Positions 37,454 through 46,690 of a stretch of DNA of 64,000 nucleotides are shown piece by piece (the stretch's first letter is position 1; the number at the start of each line of letters is the position of its first letter). Source of the DNA: GCA-003244245 sp050699715. GTDB taxonomy: Bacteria > Actinomycetota > Actinomycetes > Mycobacteriales > Pseudonocardiaceae. The notes below the pieces were generated by a model. The model saw nothing but the letters and a program-made list of their open reading frames with translations. It searched no databases and was not told the origin of the DNA. Position numbers and translations under genes: made by a program. The stretch covers positions 1-64,000 of the forward strand of contig JBOHFR010000013.1 in assembly GCA_050699715.1 (NCBI GenBank), given 5' to 3'.

Positions 37454-37700
37454 CCGATCCCTCCTGGCTGACGTACTGGCGCACGGCAGCCCGTCGGGCG
37501 GCGTAGGCGGCCAGCCGGTCCTCGCTGTCAATGCCGGCGGCCCGGCGCTCGGCGGCGGCCCGGGCGTAGGCGCGTCGAGTGGCTTCTCGTTGCGCCACCT
37601 GAGCCAGCCACGTGGAGATGTCCAGTCCGTCTTGCTGGGCCTCTCGGCGTATCTGAACTGCTATTTCGGGTTCGATACTGATTGTCATACGAGTTCGCAT
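37443..37700 (-). CDS. Antitoxin, ribbon-helix-helix type
   Basis: An 85-residue protein: RTRMTISIEPEIAVQIRREA QDGLDISTWLAQVAQREATR, an Arc/MetJ-like DNA-binding start followed by a charged helical region that would wrap the toxin. Antitoxin-first order and overlap with the toxin fit a type II module that autoregulates through this protein. Confidence 0.75.
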   Translation of the reverse strand: MRTRMTISIEPEIAVQIRREAQQDGLDISTWLAQVAQREATRRAYARAAAERRAAGIDSEDRLAAYAARRAAVRQYVSQEGSGAA

Positions 37701-37966
37701 ACGGAAGACCGTATCATCCGGCTTTCCGGTGGTTGTGGTTGCCGGAGGGCGCTGTGTCGGACCGACCGGGTGACCTCCGCGCGGCTAGCAGCCATCAGGG
37801 TCGCGGCGACAGCACGGCTAGCGGTCCGCCGTGAGCCCGAGTCGGTAAGCTGGTTCGGCCGTCAGTATGGATGGCGATCCGTCCCACCTGGCCCGCTGGC
37901 GAGATGTTCACGAACACCGCCTTCGTAGCTGCCTAGGTGCCGTCTGGTTGAAGAGAGTGTGTCGTG

Positions 37967-39406
37967 ATGTCAACGGAGGAATCCGCAGGTGTGGGACCCC
38001 GGTCTGGCTACCGCACCGACGCGGTTGCCGCCACTGCCCGCGACGCTCCCGAGGGGACGGCGCTCCGGCTCGCCGGCCGGGTCGTCCTCTGGCGCCGGAT
38101 GGGCGGACTGATCTTCGGGCACCTGCAGGACCGCAGCGGGCGGGTACAGATGTCGCTGTCCAGAGACGAGCTGGGGGCGGAGCTCTTTAAGGACTGGTCA
38201 CGGGCGGTCAAGGTCGGTGACTTCGTCGGGATCGCCGGCAGCCTCTACACCACCCGCCTCGGCGAACGGACAGTGGCGGTGTCCGAGCTGACCGTGTTGA
38301 ATCAGACGGTCCGCGCGTTGCCGGACAAGTGGCAGGGCCTGTCGAACGTGGAGGCCCGCTACCGGCGCCGTTACCTCGACCTGCTGGTGAACGCCGAGTC
38401 CCGGGAACGGTTCCGGACCAGAGCGAGGATCATCCGGCGGATCCGCCGGTTCCTCGACGACAACGACTTCCTCGAAGTCGAGACGCCGATCCTGCAAGAG
38501 GCGGCCTCCGGCGCGGCCGCACGACCGTTCGTGACCCGGCACAACGCCCTGGGGGAGGACTTCTACCTGCGGATCTCGCCGGAGACACTGCTCAAGCGCG
38601 TCGTCGTCGGGTCACTGGAGCGCGTCTATGAGCTGGGCCGCAACTTCCGCAACGAAGGCATGGACGCCTCCCATCTCCAAGAATTCACGATGCTGGAGTG
38701 GTACACGGCCTACTGGGACTACCGCGACAACATGACCTTCATCCGCGAGCTGATTCTCGCGGTGCTCGACGAGGTCCTCGGCACCCGTACCGTCACCTGT
38801 GGCAGCGTGAAGCTGGACTTCGGCGCCGACTGGCCAGAGCTGGACTACCGGGCCGAGATCGCCCGGCGAACCGGTATCGACCTCACCGTCGTCCGCGACC
38901 TGCCGGCACTGCAAGAGCGGGTCGCCGGGCTCGGTCTGGACGTCGAGGAGGCAGCGTCCTACGCGGGGCTCGTCGATCTGCTGTACAAGAAGACGGTCCG
39001 GCCCGAGCTCATCCAGCCGTGTTTCCTGGTGCATCACCCGGCGGAGCTAGCCCCGCTCGCCCGGCGCAGCGACGACGACCCAACCAGGCTCGACATGTTC
39101 CAGGTCGTCGTGAACGGCTGGGAGATCGTCAAGGCGTACTCAGAACTGATCGACCCGGTCGAGCAGCGGCGACGGCTGGAGGAACAAGCCGAGCTGCGCG
39201 AGGCCGGCGACGACGAAACCATGATGATGGAAGAGGACTTCATCGAGGCGATGGAATACGGGATGCCGCCGATGTCCGGTCTCGGCCTCGGAATCGACCG
39301 GTTCGTCGCCCTGCTCACCGATGCGCCCACGCTGCGGGAAGTCGTTCTCTTCCCCGCCATGCGTGGCATCAAAAAGAGCCAGCCCAACCCGGACGACCAC
39401 AGCTGA
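37967..39406 (+). CDS. lysS: Lysyl-tRNA synthetase, class II, divergent
   Basis: A roughly 479-residue enzyme. OB-fold anticodon-binding domain (RLAGRVVLWRRMGGLIFGHL), motif 1 region (RRIRRFLDDNDFLEVETPIL), motif 2 (ERVYELGRNFRNEGMDASHL), and motif 3 GLGLGIDRFVALLTD. Motif 2 continues QEFTMLEWYTAYWDY where housekeeping LysRS usually reads HNPEFTM-E-Y-AYADY, and the usual N-terminal helix is short. It may be the only lysS or a second, specialised copy. It sits alone on the plus strand between a toxin-antitoxin pair and rplA. Confidence 0.88.
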   Translation: MSTEESAGVGPRSGYRTDAVAATARDAPEGTALRLAGRVVLWRRMGGLIFGHLQDRSGRVQMSLSRDELGAELFKDWSRAVKVGDFVGIAGSLYTTRLGERTVAVSELTVLNQTVRALPDKWQGLSNVEARYRRRYLDLLVNAESRERFRTRARIIRRIRRFLDDNDFLEVETPILQEAASGAAARPFVTRHNALGEDFYLRISPETLLKRVVVGSLERVYELGRNFRNEGMDASHLQEFTMLEWYTAYWDYRDNMTFIRELILAVLDEVLGTRTVTCGSVKLDFGADWPELDYRAEIARRTGIDLTVVRDLPALQERVAGLGLDVEEAASYAGLVDLLYKKTVRPELIQPCFLVHHPAELAPLARRSDDDPTRLDMFQVVVNGWEIVKAYSELIDPVEQRRRLEEQAELREAGDDETMMMEEDFIEAMEYGMPPMSGLGLGIDRFVALLTDAPTLREVVLFPAMRGIKKSQPNPDDHS

Positions 39407-39443
39407 ATTGCCCGCCGCAGGCGCAACGAGCGGCAGGTCCCGC

Positions 39444-40163
39444 TCAGGGGGTGGCGGGCTCGTCGGCGAGCAGGTTGCGGGTGCGGCTGGGGTCGACTGG
39501 GATACCAGGGCCCATGGTGGTGGAGAAGTTGACCTTCTTCAGGTAGCGCCCCTTCGCGGTCGAGGGCTTGCTTCGCAGCACCTCGTCAAGCGCAGCGGCA
39601 TAGTTCTCCACCAGCTTGCCGGTGTCGAACGACACCTTGCCGATGATCAGGTGGAGATTAGACTGCTTGTCCACCCGGAAGTTAATCTTGCCACCCTTGA
39701 TATCCACGATAGCCTTCGCCACGTCGGGAGTCACGGTGCCGGTCTTGGGATTGGGCATCAGGCCTCGGGGTCCGAGAATCCTGGCGATCCGGCCGACCTT
39801 AGCCATCTGGTCCGGCGCCGCGATGGCGGCGTCAAAGTCCAGCCAGCCACCCTGAATGCGCTCGATGAGATCCTCAGAGCCGACCGCGTCAGCGCCAGCG
39901 GCCGCTGCCTCGGCCGCTCGATCCCCGGTGGCGAAGACGATGACACGGACAGTCTTGCCGGTGCCATGCGGCAGGCTCACCGTGCCGCGAACCATCTGAT
40001 CGGCCTTGCGGGGGTCAACGCCCAGCTGCATGGCCACTTCGACAGTAGCGTCCATCTTGCACGGGGACGTCTCCTTAGCCAGCTCCGCAGCCTGCAGCGG
40101 GCTGTAGAGCCGGCTGCGGTCAACCTTCTCGGCGGCCTGGCGATAGGCCTTACTGCGCTTCAT
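39444..40163 (-). CDS. rplA: 50S ribosomal protein L1
   Basis: A 239-residue L1-stalk protein (MKRSKAYRQAAEKVDRSRLY, GTVSLPHGTGKTVRVIVFA, ILGPRGLMPNPKTGTVTPDV). Full length. Follows rplK by about 95 bp. Confidence 0.98.
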   Translation of the reverse strand: MKRSKAYRQAAEKVDRSRLYSPLQAAELAKETSPCKMDATVEVAMQLGVDPRKADQMVRGTVSLPHGTGKTVRVIVFATGDRAAEAAAAGADAVGSEDLIERIQGGWLDFDAAIAAPDQMAKVGRIARILGPRGLMPNPKTGTVTPDVAKAIVDIKGGKINFRVDKQSNLHLIIGKVSFDTGKLVENYAAALDEVLRSKPSTAKGRYLKKVNFSTTMGPGIPVDPSRTRNLLADEPATP

Positions 40164-40257
40164 ATCACTGTCCTTACGTCACCGGATCAGTTGTGGTGCG
40201 GACCAGCGCCGGCCCTTCCACGCGTACAGGTCTTCTTCAGTCTCAGGTCTTACCGGC

Positions 40258-40695
40258 TCAGTTGACGACTGTGATGCCCATCGAGCGGGCGGTCCCAGCA
40301 ATGATGTTGATCGCGGCATCGATATCGTTGGCGTTAAGGTCTTCAAGCTTGCGCTCAGCGATGGCCCGGAGCTGATCGCGGCCGATTCTGGCGACCTTGG
40401 TCTTGTTCGGCTCCGCTGAACCCTTGGCCACTCCGGCCGCCTTGAGCAGCAGCACCGAGGCGGGTGGGGTCTTGAGCACGAAGTCGAACGAGCGGTCCTC
40501 GTAGACCGAGATCACCGCAGGTACCACCTCACCACGGCTGTTCTGCGTCGCGGCGTTGTACGCCTTGCAGAACTCCATGATGTTCAGACCGTGTGGGCCC
40601 AGCGACTGCCCGACCGAGGCCGGGTTCGCGGTGCCAGCCTCTAGTGCGAGCTTCACGGTGGCCGTGAGCTTGCGCCGCTTCTTCTTGGGGGGCAT
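40258..40695 (-). CDS. rplK: 50S ribosomal protein L11
   Basis: A 145-residue GTPase-centre protein (LALEAGTANPASVGQSLGPH, GLNIMEFCKAYNAAT, SMGITVVN). The proline-rich helix region targeted by thiostrepton is standard in appearance. Confidence 0.98.
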   Translation of the reverse strand: MPPKKKRRKLTATVKLALEAGTANPASVGQSLGPHGLNIMEFCKAYNAATQNSRGEVVPAVISVYEDRSFDFVLKTPPASVLLLKAAGVAKGSAEPNKTKVARIGRDQLRAIAERKLEDLNANDIDAAINIIAGTARSMGITVVN

Positions 40696-40775
40696 GGTTC
40701 CTTCCTCGGGCTGGTGCTTACGGCCGCCTCAAATGGGGTCCGGCCGTGCGGGCCGAAATCAGGGCTCGTGAAGGT

Positions 40776-41579
40776 TCAGATCTTAGCGACCTGGCTAAAC
40801 GAGAGTTCGACCGGAGTCTCCCGACCGAAGATTGACACCAACACCTTGAGCTTCTGCGCGTCGATGTTGACCTCGTTGATCGTCGCCGGCAACGTGGCGA
40901 ACGGACCATCCATGACGGTGACCGACTCACCCACCTCGAAGTCAACCTCGATCGCGGGCTTGGAGCCACCAACGCCTCCCGCATGCTTGCCGGCGCCGAC
41001 CGGCACCTTGGGCTGCGCCACCCGGGGGACGAGGAATTTCAGCACCTCATCCAGGGTCAGCGGCGAGGGCCGTGAGGTGGCACCGACGAAGCCAGTCACC
41101 CCCGGCGTGTTGCGCACGGCGCTCCACGAGGGATCGTTAAGCTCCATCCGGACCAGGATGTAGCCGGGCAGTACCTTGCGCTGTACCTGCTTGCGCTGCC
41201 CGTTCTTGATCTCTGTGACCTCTTCGGTGGGCACTTCCACTTGGAAGATGTAGTCCTCGACATCCAAAGTCTGGATTCGCGTCTCCAGGTTCGCCTTCAC
41301 CTTGTTCTCGTAGCCGGCGTAGGAGTGCACCACATACCACTGGCCGGGAGCGGCGGCCAGCGCGGACCGGAGCTCGTCGACCGGGTCGGCAGGACGCGGG
41401 GGCACCTCGACCTCGGCCGCCCCCGCGTCCTGGTCAGCTTCATCACTGGTCTCGGCGACCTCGGGTGAATCGACCTCGGGTGAATCGACCTCAGGCATAT
41501 CGATCTGGGGCGTACCGGCGCCGAACAGCCCCGTCAGCTCCTGCCCGCCTTCGGCGGAAGTCCCTCCGGGGAAAGTCAC
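40776..41579 (-). CDS. nusG: Transcription termination/antitermination factor NusG
   Basis: A 267-residue protein with NGN domain (QWYVVHSYAGYENKVKANLE, KVLPGYILVRM, VRNTPGVTGFVG) and KOW domain (FEVGESVTVMDGPFATLPAT). The N-terminal 75 residues are an acidic extension usual in actinobacteria; here it contains a VDSPE repeat coded by 15-bp units at about 41456-41495. Confidence 0.97.
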   Translation of the reverse strand: MTFPGGTSAEGGQELTGLFGAGTPQIDMPEVDSPEVDSPEVAETSDEADQDAGAAEVEVPPRPADPVDELRSALAAAPGQWYVVHSYAGYENKVKANLETRIQTLDVEDYIFQVEVPTEEVTEIKNGQRKQVQRKVLPGYILVRMELNDPSWSAVRNTPGVTGFVGATSRPSPLTLDEVLKFLVPRVAQPKVPVGAGKHAGGVGGSKPAIEVDFEVGESVTVMDGPFATLPATINEVNIDAQKLKVLVSIFGRETPVELSFSQVAKI

Positions 41580-41651
41580 AGTTGGTCTCGCTTTCTTTAA
41601 ACGTGCGTCATGCCGTGCTGGTCGTCAACGCCGCACCGGCCGTACCCGGGA

Positions 41652-42029
41652 TCAACCAAACACGGCCAGCACCGCCCTACCCAGCCCCATGTCCAGCAAT
41701 GCCACGAACGCCACCATGAAGCTGACGAAGACCAGCACGACCGCGGTGTAGACCACCAGCTCCCGGCGGGTTGGCCAGATCACTTTGCTGAGCTCGGAGA
41801 CGACCTCGCGGAGGAACCGAATCAGCCGGGCCGGCGCAGCAGTCTTGATCTCAGTTGCGTCGCGAGCCCTGGTGGGATGATCCTTGCCCACGACCCCGGA
41901 CCGTCGCGCCTGGGTGGGTCGGCTGGTGGATCGCACCCGGTGCACAGCGTCGGCAGGCCGCAGGGCGTCGGATGACGCCTCGGCTTGCTCCAACCCGTCC
42001 TCCGTCTCGTGGGCGCGATCATCGCTCAC
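41652..42029 (-). CDS. secE: Protein translocase subunit SecE
   Basis: A 125-residue protein with the single-TM SecE core (RFLREVVSELSKVIWPTRRE, VVLVFVSFMVAFVALLD) after a long charged N-terminal tail typical of actinobacteria. Clamps SecY. Confidence 0.97.
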   Translation of the reverse strand: MSDDRAHETEDGLEQAEASSDALRPADAVHRVRSTSRPTQARRSGVVGKDHPTRARDATEIKTAAPARLIRFLREVVSELSKVIWPTRRELVVYTAVVLVFVSFMVAFVALLDMGLGRAVLAVFG

Positions 42030-42093
42030 GCTGGTGATCCTCCGCTTCGCCGGGCCATCTGGCGGTTGGGTCGTCGCCAGTCGAGGTCAACGC

Positions 42094-42165
42094 AGGGGCG
42101 ACAGGACTTGAACCTGCAACCTGCGGTTTTGGAGACCGCTGCTCTACCAGTTGAGCTACACCCCT
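42094..42165 (-). tRNA. trnW: tRNA-Trp (CCA)
   Basis: A 72-base cloverleaf on the minus strand: acceptor AGGGGTG/CGCCCCT, anticodon loop CTCCAAA with CCA, T-arm GGTTCAAGTCC. The CCA tail is not encoded. Position between hadB and secE is conserved in actinobacteria. Confidence 0.97.
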
Positions 42166-42291
42166 TTACCGGACGTCTCCTTGCCAGACGCCGCACCACG
42201 GGCACCATCGGGCCCGAGAGATCCGTTGGCAACCCAGGCACGCAGAGTATAGGCCACCGGAGCCAACACACTCCAAGTACCCCAGGCGCGC

Positions 42292-42353
42292 CGTGAACTC
42301 GACGCCACCTAACCGTTTGCGCCGAGCGGGGAGTCGATATCGTCGAGTTCACG
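42292..42353. terminator. 13-bp inverted repeat downstream of hadB
   Basis: CGTGAACTCGACG (42292-42304) is complementary to CGTCGAGTTCACG (42341-42353), with a 36-base spacer. It lies past the hadB stop and before tRNA-Trp, so it may separate hadAB from the tRNA-secE transcript. Confidence 0.5.
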
Positions 42354-42372
42354 ACGTCGAGCGGCGCAGCGG

Positions 42373-42798
42373 TCAGGCTAACGCGACGGTGGCGGTGGCT
42401 TGGCCGAGCACAGCCTGGGCGGCGCAGCGGGCGGTGATGGTGACGATGACGGTGCCGTCCTCACGTCGTTGCGCCACCGTGCCGGAGAACTCAACGAGCG
42501 CCCCTTCGGCGTCGTCGGGCACGACGACCGGGCGGGTGAAGCGGACTGCGCACTCCACGACGGCAGCCGGGTCACCGGCCCAGGTCGTCACCAGGCGGTT
42601 GGCCAGCGACATGGTGAGCATCCCGTGCGCGATGACGTCAGGTAGTCCGGCCTCCCGAGCGGCCCGTTCGTTCCAGTGGATCGGGTTGAAGTCGCCGGAA
42701 GCTCCGGCGTAGCGGACCAGGTCAGCCCGGGTGACACGGACCCGCAGCCCAGGCAGCTCGTCACCCTCAGCGACCTCGTCACGGCGGCGCCGGCTCAC
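42373..42798 (-). CDS. hadB: MaoC-like (3R)-hydroxyacyl-ACP dehydratase subunit B
   Basis: A 141-residue hotdog-fold protein carrying the hydratase-2 motif GASGDFNPIHWNERAAREAG with catalytic Asp and His. It pairs with HadA to dehydrate 3-hydroxyacyl-ACP in FAS-II type elongation. Overlaps hadA by four bases. Mycobacterial hadC is not present. Confidence 0.9.
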   Translation of the reverse strand: MSRRRRDEVAEGDELPGLRVRVTRADLVRYAGASGDFNPIHWNERAAREAGLPDVIAHGMLTMSLANRLVTTWAGDPAAVVECAVRFTRPVVVPDDAEGALVEFSGTVAQRREDGTVIVTITARCAAQAVLGQATATVALA

Positions 42799-43256
42799 CG
42801 GTCTTCCCCCGCGTCCGAGCTGCGGACAACCAGCATGGACCAGGCTGTCGTCACCGGATCGCCGGCAGCGTCAGTGATCTGGCAGCGCACCGTGAGCATG
42901 TCGTTGCCCCCCATCGTGCGCACACCCTCGACATGCAGCGTCGCGGCCAGCTCATCGCCGGCCCGGATCGGCCGGTGGTGGGTGAACGACTGGTTGCCGT
43001 GCACCATCCGGCTGCAGTCCAGCGCAAGCTCGGGGTCACAGACCAGCGCCCGCTGCGCGCGCAGGACCAAGATAATCGCGAATGTGGGGGGGGCGATCAC
43101 ATCGGGGTACCCGCACGCTCGGGCGGCGCTGGGATCACGGTAGACCGCGTCATCGTCGCCGATGGCGTCGGCGAATTCCCGGATCTTCTCGCGTCCTACC
43201 TGGTAGATACCCGCCGAAGGGTAGCACCGGCCAAGAAAGGCGGGGTTTAGTGCCAT
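42795..43256 (-). CDS. hadA: MaoC-like dehydratase subunit A
   Basis: A 153-residue hotdog protein (MALNPAFLGRCYPSAGIYQV, REKIREFADAIGDDD, GNQSFTHHRPIRAGDELAA). It lacks the Asp/His hydratase pair, as HadA does, and forms the substrate-binding half of the HadAB dimer. Located right after rpmG as in mycobacteria. Confidence 0.88.
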   Translation of the reverse strand: MALNPAFLGRCYPSAGIYQVGREKIREFADAIGDDDAVYRDPSAARACGYPDVIAPPTFAIILVLRAQRALVCDPELALDCSRMVHGNQSFTHHRPIRAGDELAATLHVEGVRTMGGNDMLTVRCQITDAAGDPVTTAWSMLVVRSSDAGEDR

Positions 43257-43295
43257 CCGCGCAGGCTAGTTGGGCAGGGCTCGATACCGGATGGG

Positions 43296-43460
43296 TCAGC
43301 GGGTCTCGCGGTGCGCCCGGTGAGTGTTGCAGTTCGGGCAGTACTTGCGCAGGGTGAGCCGGTCAGGGTCGTTGCGCCGGTTCTTCTTGGTGATGTAGTT
43401 GCGGTGCTTGCACTCCTCACACGCCAACGTGATCTTGGGTCGAACATCAGTGGCGGCCAC
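43296..43460 (-). CDS. rpmG: 50S ribosomal protein L33
   Basis: A 54-residue zinc-type L33: LACEECKHRNYITKKNRRND ... LRKYCPNCNTHRAHRETR, with two CxxC pairs. GTG 43460 is supported by GAGAGAGG upstream. The frame continues upstream into a repeated segment (about 43483-43518) that belongs to the leader. Confidence 0.95.
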   Translation of the reverse strand: MAATDVRPKITLACEECKHRNYITKKNRRNDPDRLTLRKYCPNCNTHRAHRETR

Positions 43461-43559
43461 GGGTGCCTCTCTCTCGCCAAAGCTGTCATCAACTGCGCTG
43501 CTGTCATCAACTGCGGTCGGGACCTGCTGCGGCCAGCGCCTCGTGCGCCGGACCGATGG

Positions 43560-43632
43560 TAGCGGTGGCCGGAATCGAACCGGCGACACAGCGATTATGA
43601 GCCGCTTGCTCTTCCGACTGAGCTACACCGCC
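43560..43632 (-). tRNA. tRNA-Met (CAT), elongator-like
   Basis: A 73-base cloverleaf: acceptor GGCGGTG with CACCGCT (terminal G-U), D-loop AGTCGGA, anticodon loop CTCATAA, T-arm GGTTCGATTCC. The paired first acceptor base argues for elongator Met. It lies 99 bases upstream of rpmG. Confidence 0.95.
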
Positions 43633-43654
43633 CTCGCGGGTGACCCCTCCCACG

Positions 43655-43727
43655 AGCCCCAATACGGAATCGAACCGTAGACCTTCTCCTTACCATGGAG
43701 ACGCTCTGCCGTCTGAGCTATTGGGGC
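43655..43727 (-). tRNA. tRNA-Thr (GGT)
   Basis: A 73-base cloverleaf: acceptor GCCCCAA/TTGGGGC, anticodon loop ATGGTAA with GGT, T-arm GGTTCGATTCC. First of the Thr-Met-rpmG unit. Just upstream is a short tandem repeat (43731-43768, TTGTTCTTGC/TTGTTGCTGC units). Confidence 0.95.
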
Positions 43728-43869
43728 AGTTGTTCTTGCTTGTTCTTGCTTGTTGCTGCTTGTTGCTGCCGGCTCCAGCGAGCCCAGCGAGAGCAATCCT
43801 ACACAGCCTCCGTCACACAACCTCGGAGTGGCCCGCGCAAGCGCCGGCCCGGGGCTCATCGTCCAACGC

Positions 43870-46455
43870 TTACCGGACCAGGGTGAGGACGACGGCCTCC
43901 TCGGGCGCTCCGGCGGCGCGGACGGTCCGGGTGGCCAACCAGGCATCGAACCGCTCCGGCCCGAGCGGGCGGGAGATCAGGAAGCCCTGTGCGACGTCGC
44001 AACCCATCTCCACCAGCTGGTCGCGGGTGGCGTCCTGCTCGACACCCTCGGCGACGACGATCAACCCGAGTGAGTGGCCGAGCTCGATGATGGCGCGGAC
44101 CACCGCAAGGTCACCGAGATCACTGGCCAGCCCCAGCACGAAGCTCTTGTCGATCTTGACCTCGTCGACCGGCAGGCGCCGCAGGTAGGCCAGCGACGAG
44201 TACCCGGTACCGAAGTCATCCACCGCGATGCGAATGCCCAGCTCGTGCAGCCCGCGCAGCACCGGTAGCGCGCGCTCCGGATCGCTCATCACCGCCGACT
44301 CGGTGAGCTCGAAACTGAGTAGCGCGGGGGGCACCCGGTGCCGCCCCAGTGCGTCGATCACCCGGTGGGGGAACTCGGTGTCGGCCAGGTTGCGCACCGA
44401 GAGGTTGACCGCGACCGACAGCGACAGCCCACGGTCCAGCCAGCTACGGCACTGCGCCAGGGAGCGGTCGAGCACGTAGTCGGTGAGCACGTCGATCAGA
44501 CCGGTGGTCTCGACGAGGGTGACAAACTCCTCCGGGTCGACCATCCCGAATTCCGGATGGTGCCAGCGCACTAGCGCCTCCACCCCAATCACCTGGCGGG
44601 TGGACAGCGCCAGCTGGGGCTGGAAGTGCACATCGACCTGCCCGGTGTCCAGCGCGTGGCGGAACTGGGTAACCAGCTGGAAACGGCGCAGCAGGCGCTG
44701 GCCCATGCTGGGCAGGTAGCTGAGGACGGTCTCCTCGCCGCAGCGGGCGGCGCGCAGGGCCACGTCGGCCCGCTGCACCAGGGTGTCCACATCCCGAGTG
44801 GGCTCGGTCCCGGTCAGCGCCACGCCGGCCACCGCGCTGCACTCCACGGCGAGCTTGTCGACCGGATAAGGCTCGCTCAGCGCCTTCTGCACCTGCTCGG
44901 CCACCTGCAGCGCCTGTTGCGGGCAGACGTCTACCAGCAGCACGGCAAACGTGTCCCCCTCAAGCCGGGCAGTGAGCGTCTGGTTTGGCAGCGCGCGGCG
45001 AAGCCGCTCGCCCGCGCCCAGGAGGACTCGATCGCCCCAGACGTGGCCCAGCGCATCGTTCACCGATGACCGCAACCCGAGCTGGATGACGAGCACGGCG
45101 CACGGCGCCGAGTCCCGGCGCAGTACCACGGTCGCGGCCTCCCGGAAACCGAGCCGATTACGCAGCTTGGTGAGGCTGTCGTGGTAGGCGTCGTGTCGTA
45201 GCTGGACAAGAAGCCGGCAGTTGTCCAGCGCGGTGGTGAGATGGCTGGCCAGCGTCTCGACCAACCGCACGTCAGCCGCCCCGAAGCCGCGCACCCGACT
45301 CTGCCGGTCATGCACCTCGATAACGCCCAGAAGTTGGTCGGCGCCCCGCATCGCCGCCACGAGCACCTCCGAGGCCGCCCTCGTGGTCAGAGCAGCGGTG
45401 ATGACCGGGTCCTCACTGCTGCTCACCAGACGCCGCACCTGCCCGGTCCGGACCGGCGGGCTGGCCGGCAGGACAGCGCTGATGTCGTGCCGCGAGAGCG
45501 GGCGGGGCAGCGCGACACCGGCGACCACAGTGCACAGCCCGCCGTGGGCAGATATCCGGTGCAGCACGACGCGGGCGGCGTTGAGCTGCTCACGGGCCAG
45601 CTCCATGGCGGTATACCAGGCACCCTCGTCCAGCTCCGGCGGTTCCGGTGCGTCCTCGCCACCCCGCCGCACTCCACCTCGCCCGACGACGGCCACCCGC
45701 AGGCTCAGGTCGTTGAGCACACCGAGGTCACGCTGGTCGCGAAGCAGTCCGTAGTAGGCGCTGTACACCCCGGCCGCCGTCACCGCCAGCAGGCCTACCA
45801 GCACCGCGCCCCACGCCACCCGCACCAGTCCTGCGGCGGTGATCCCGAGCGCGGCGTTGAGCAGGCCGGTGAGGTAGACGTGCACCATCGGGCGGGCACC
45901 CTCGCCAGGGCGCCGGTGGTCCAACAGCACAATGAAGACCCAGCTCAGCCAGCACGTGATGGCGTGGGCGATGACGAACCCGGCGAGCACCGCGATCCAC
46001 AGCGGCGGCCAGGGCCAGTGCAGCAGGAACACCATGCAGGCCAGCAGGTCGGTGAGCGCGACGGTAAGGGCTGCGGAAGAGGCGTTGAACAGCAGCTTGG
46101 GCCAGGTGTCGCGGCGCAGCAACCGGGCGATGACCACAACGCCGACAGAGGCTGCCAGCACGACCGGGCTAGGTAAGTACAGCAGGCCGAAGACCAGCGG
46201 AATCTCGGTGAGAGTGATCCGTGCGCTGTCGCGGCAGACCTCGACCTCGATCGCCAGGGCTCGGGCGATTCCGAATCCCGCCGCCAGCGCAAGGACACCG
46301 AACGCCATACCAAGACTTGGCTTGAGCGGAACCGTGACCACCACGGCCGCCCCAGCCACCCCGGCAGTGAGCGTGAGGATAGCCACGAAGGCAGTCGAGG
46401 CCATGGCTCGTCCGCGCGAGAGCACGGTGCCCGACGGGAGCCATCTCACCTGCAC
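43870..46455 (-). CDS. Membrane GGDEF/EAL protein, probable c-di-GMP phosphodiesterase
   Basis: A roughly 861-residue protein. N-terminal region with about eight hydrophobic segments (MASE-like sensor), a GAF-like stretch around residues 290-410, GGDEF and EAL domains. The GGDEF signature is degenerate (RLEGDTFAVLL), so cyclase activity is unlikely. EAL is intact: GVEALVRWHHP, NLSVRNL, FELTESA, DDFGTGYSSLAYL, KIDKSFV, VAEGVEQ. It should hydrolyse c-di-GMP, with the GGDEF domain perhaps binding GTP as a regulator. GTG 46455 is preferred because GGGAGG lies five bases upstream. Confidence 0.9.
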   Translation of the reverse strand: MQVRWLPSGTVLSRGRAMASTAFVAILTLTAGVAGAAVVVTVPLKPSLGMAFGVLALAAGFGIARALAIEVEVCRDSARITLTEIPLVFGLLYLPSPVVLAASVGVVVIARLLRRDTWPKLLFNASSAALTVALTDLLACMVFLLHWPWPPLWIAVLAGFVIAHAITCWLSWVFIVLLDHRRPGEGARPMVHVYLTGLLNAALGITAAGLVRVAWGAVLVGLLAVTAAGVYSAYYGLLRDQRDLGVLNDLSLRVAVVGRGGVRRGGEDAPEPPELDEGAWYTAMELAREQLNAARVVLHRISAHGGLCTVVAGVALPRPLSRHDISAVLPASPPVRTGQVRRLVSSSEDPVITAALTTRAASEVLVAAMRGADQLLGVIEVHDRQSRVRGFGAADVRLVETLASHLTTALDNCRLLVQLRHDAYHDSLTKLRNRLGFREAATVVLRRDSAPCAVLVIQLGLRSSVNDALGHVWGDRVLLGAGERLRRALPNQTLTARLEGDTFAVLLVDVCPQQALQVAEQVQKALSEPYPVDKLAVECSAVAGVALTGTEPTRDVDTLVQRADVALRAARCGEETVLSYLPSMGQRLLRRFQLVTQFRHALDTGQVDVHFQPQLALSTRQVIGVEALVRWHHPEFGMVDPEEFVTLVETTGLIDVLTDYVLDRSLAQCRSWLDRGLSLSVAVNLSVRNLADTEFPHRVIDALGRHRVPPALLSFELTESAVMSDPERALPVLRGLHELGIRIAVDDFGTGYSSLAYLRRLPVDEVKIDKSFVLGLASDLGDLAVVRAIIELGHSLGLIVVAEGVEQDATRDQLVEMGCDVAQGFLISRPLGPERFDAWLATRTVRAAGAPEEAVVLTLVR

Positions 46456-46500
46456 ATGGACCTCCCGCAATGGCTCAAGGGCTGTGTCCTTCCTGTCCTC

Positions 46501-46550
46501 CCCGTCCTTCCCCGTCCTTCCCCGTCCTTCCCCGTCCTTCCCCGTCCTTC
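46501..46550. repeat. 10-bp tandem repeat, five copies
   Basis: CCCGTCCTTC repeated five times, just upstream of the GGDEF/EAL gene. It lies in the presumed 5' leader. Confidence 0.95.
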
Positions 46551-46587
46551 CCCCGCCCTTAGCCCCCGATCAGCGCACAGGCATTCG

Positions 46588-46659
46588 GGCGGATTGGGCG
46601 GATTGGGCGGATTGGGCGGATTGGGCGGATTGGGCGGATTGGGCGGATTGGGCGGATTG
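46588..46659. repeat. 9-bp tandem repeat, eight copies
   Basis: GGCGGATTG units repeated about eight times. On the minus strand one frame reads as PPN repeats. It separates the short peptide ORF from the GGDEF/EAL gene and with the 10-bp array may change leader length. Confidence 0.95.
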
Positions 46660-46690
46660 AGGGTAGACCGGCTGAAGAAACTCAGCCGAC

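Noticed and set aside
42094..43727. A hadC gene between hadB and tRNA-Trp
   Set aside because: The interval 42166-42372 is only about 200 bases and non-coding, with an inverted repeat.
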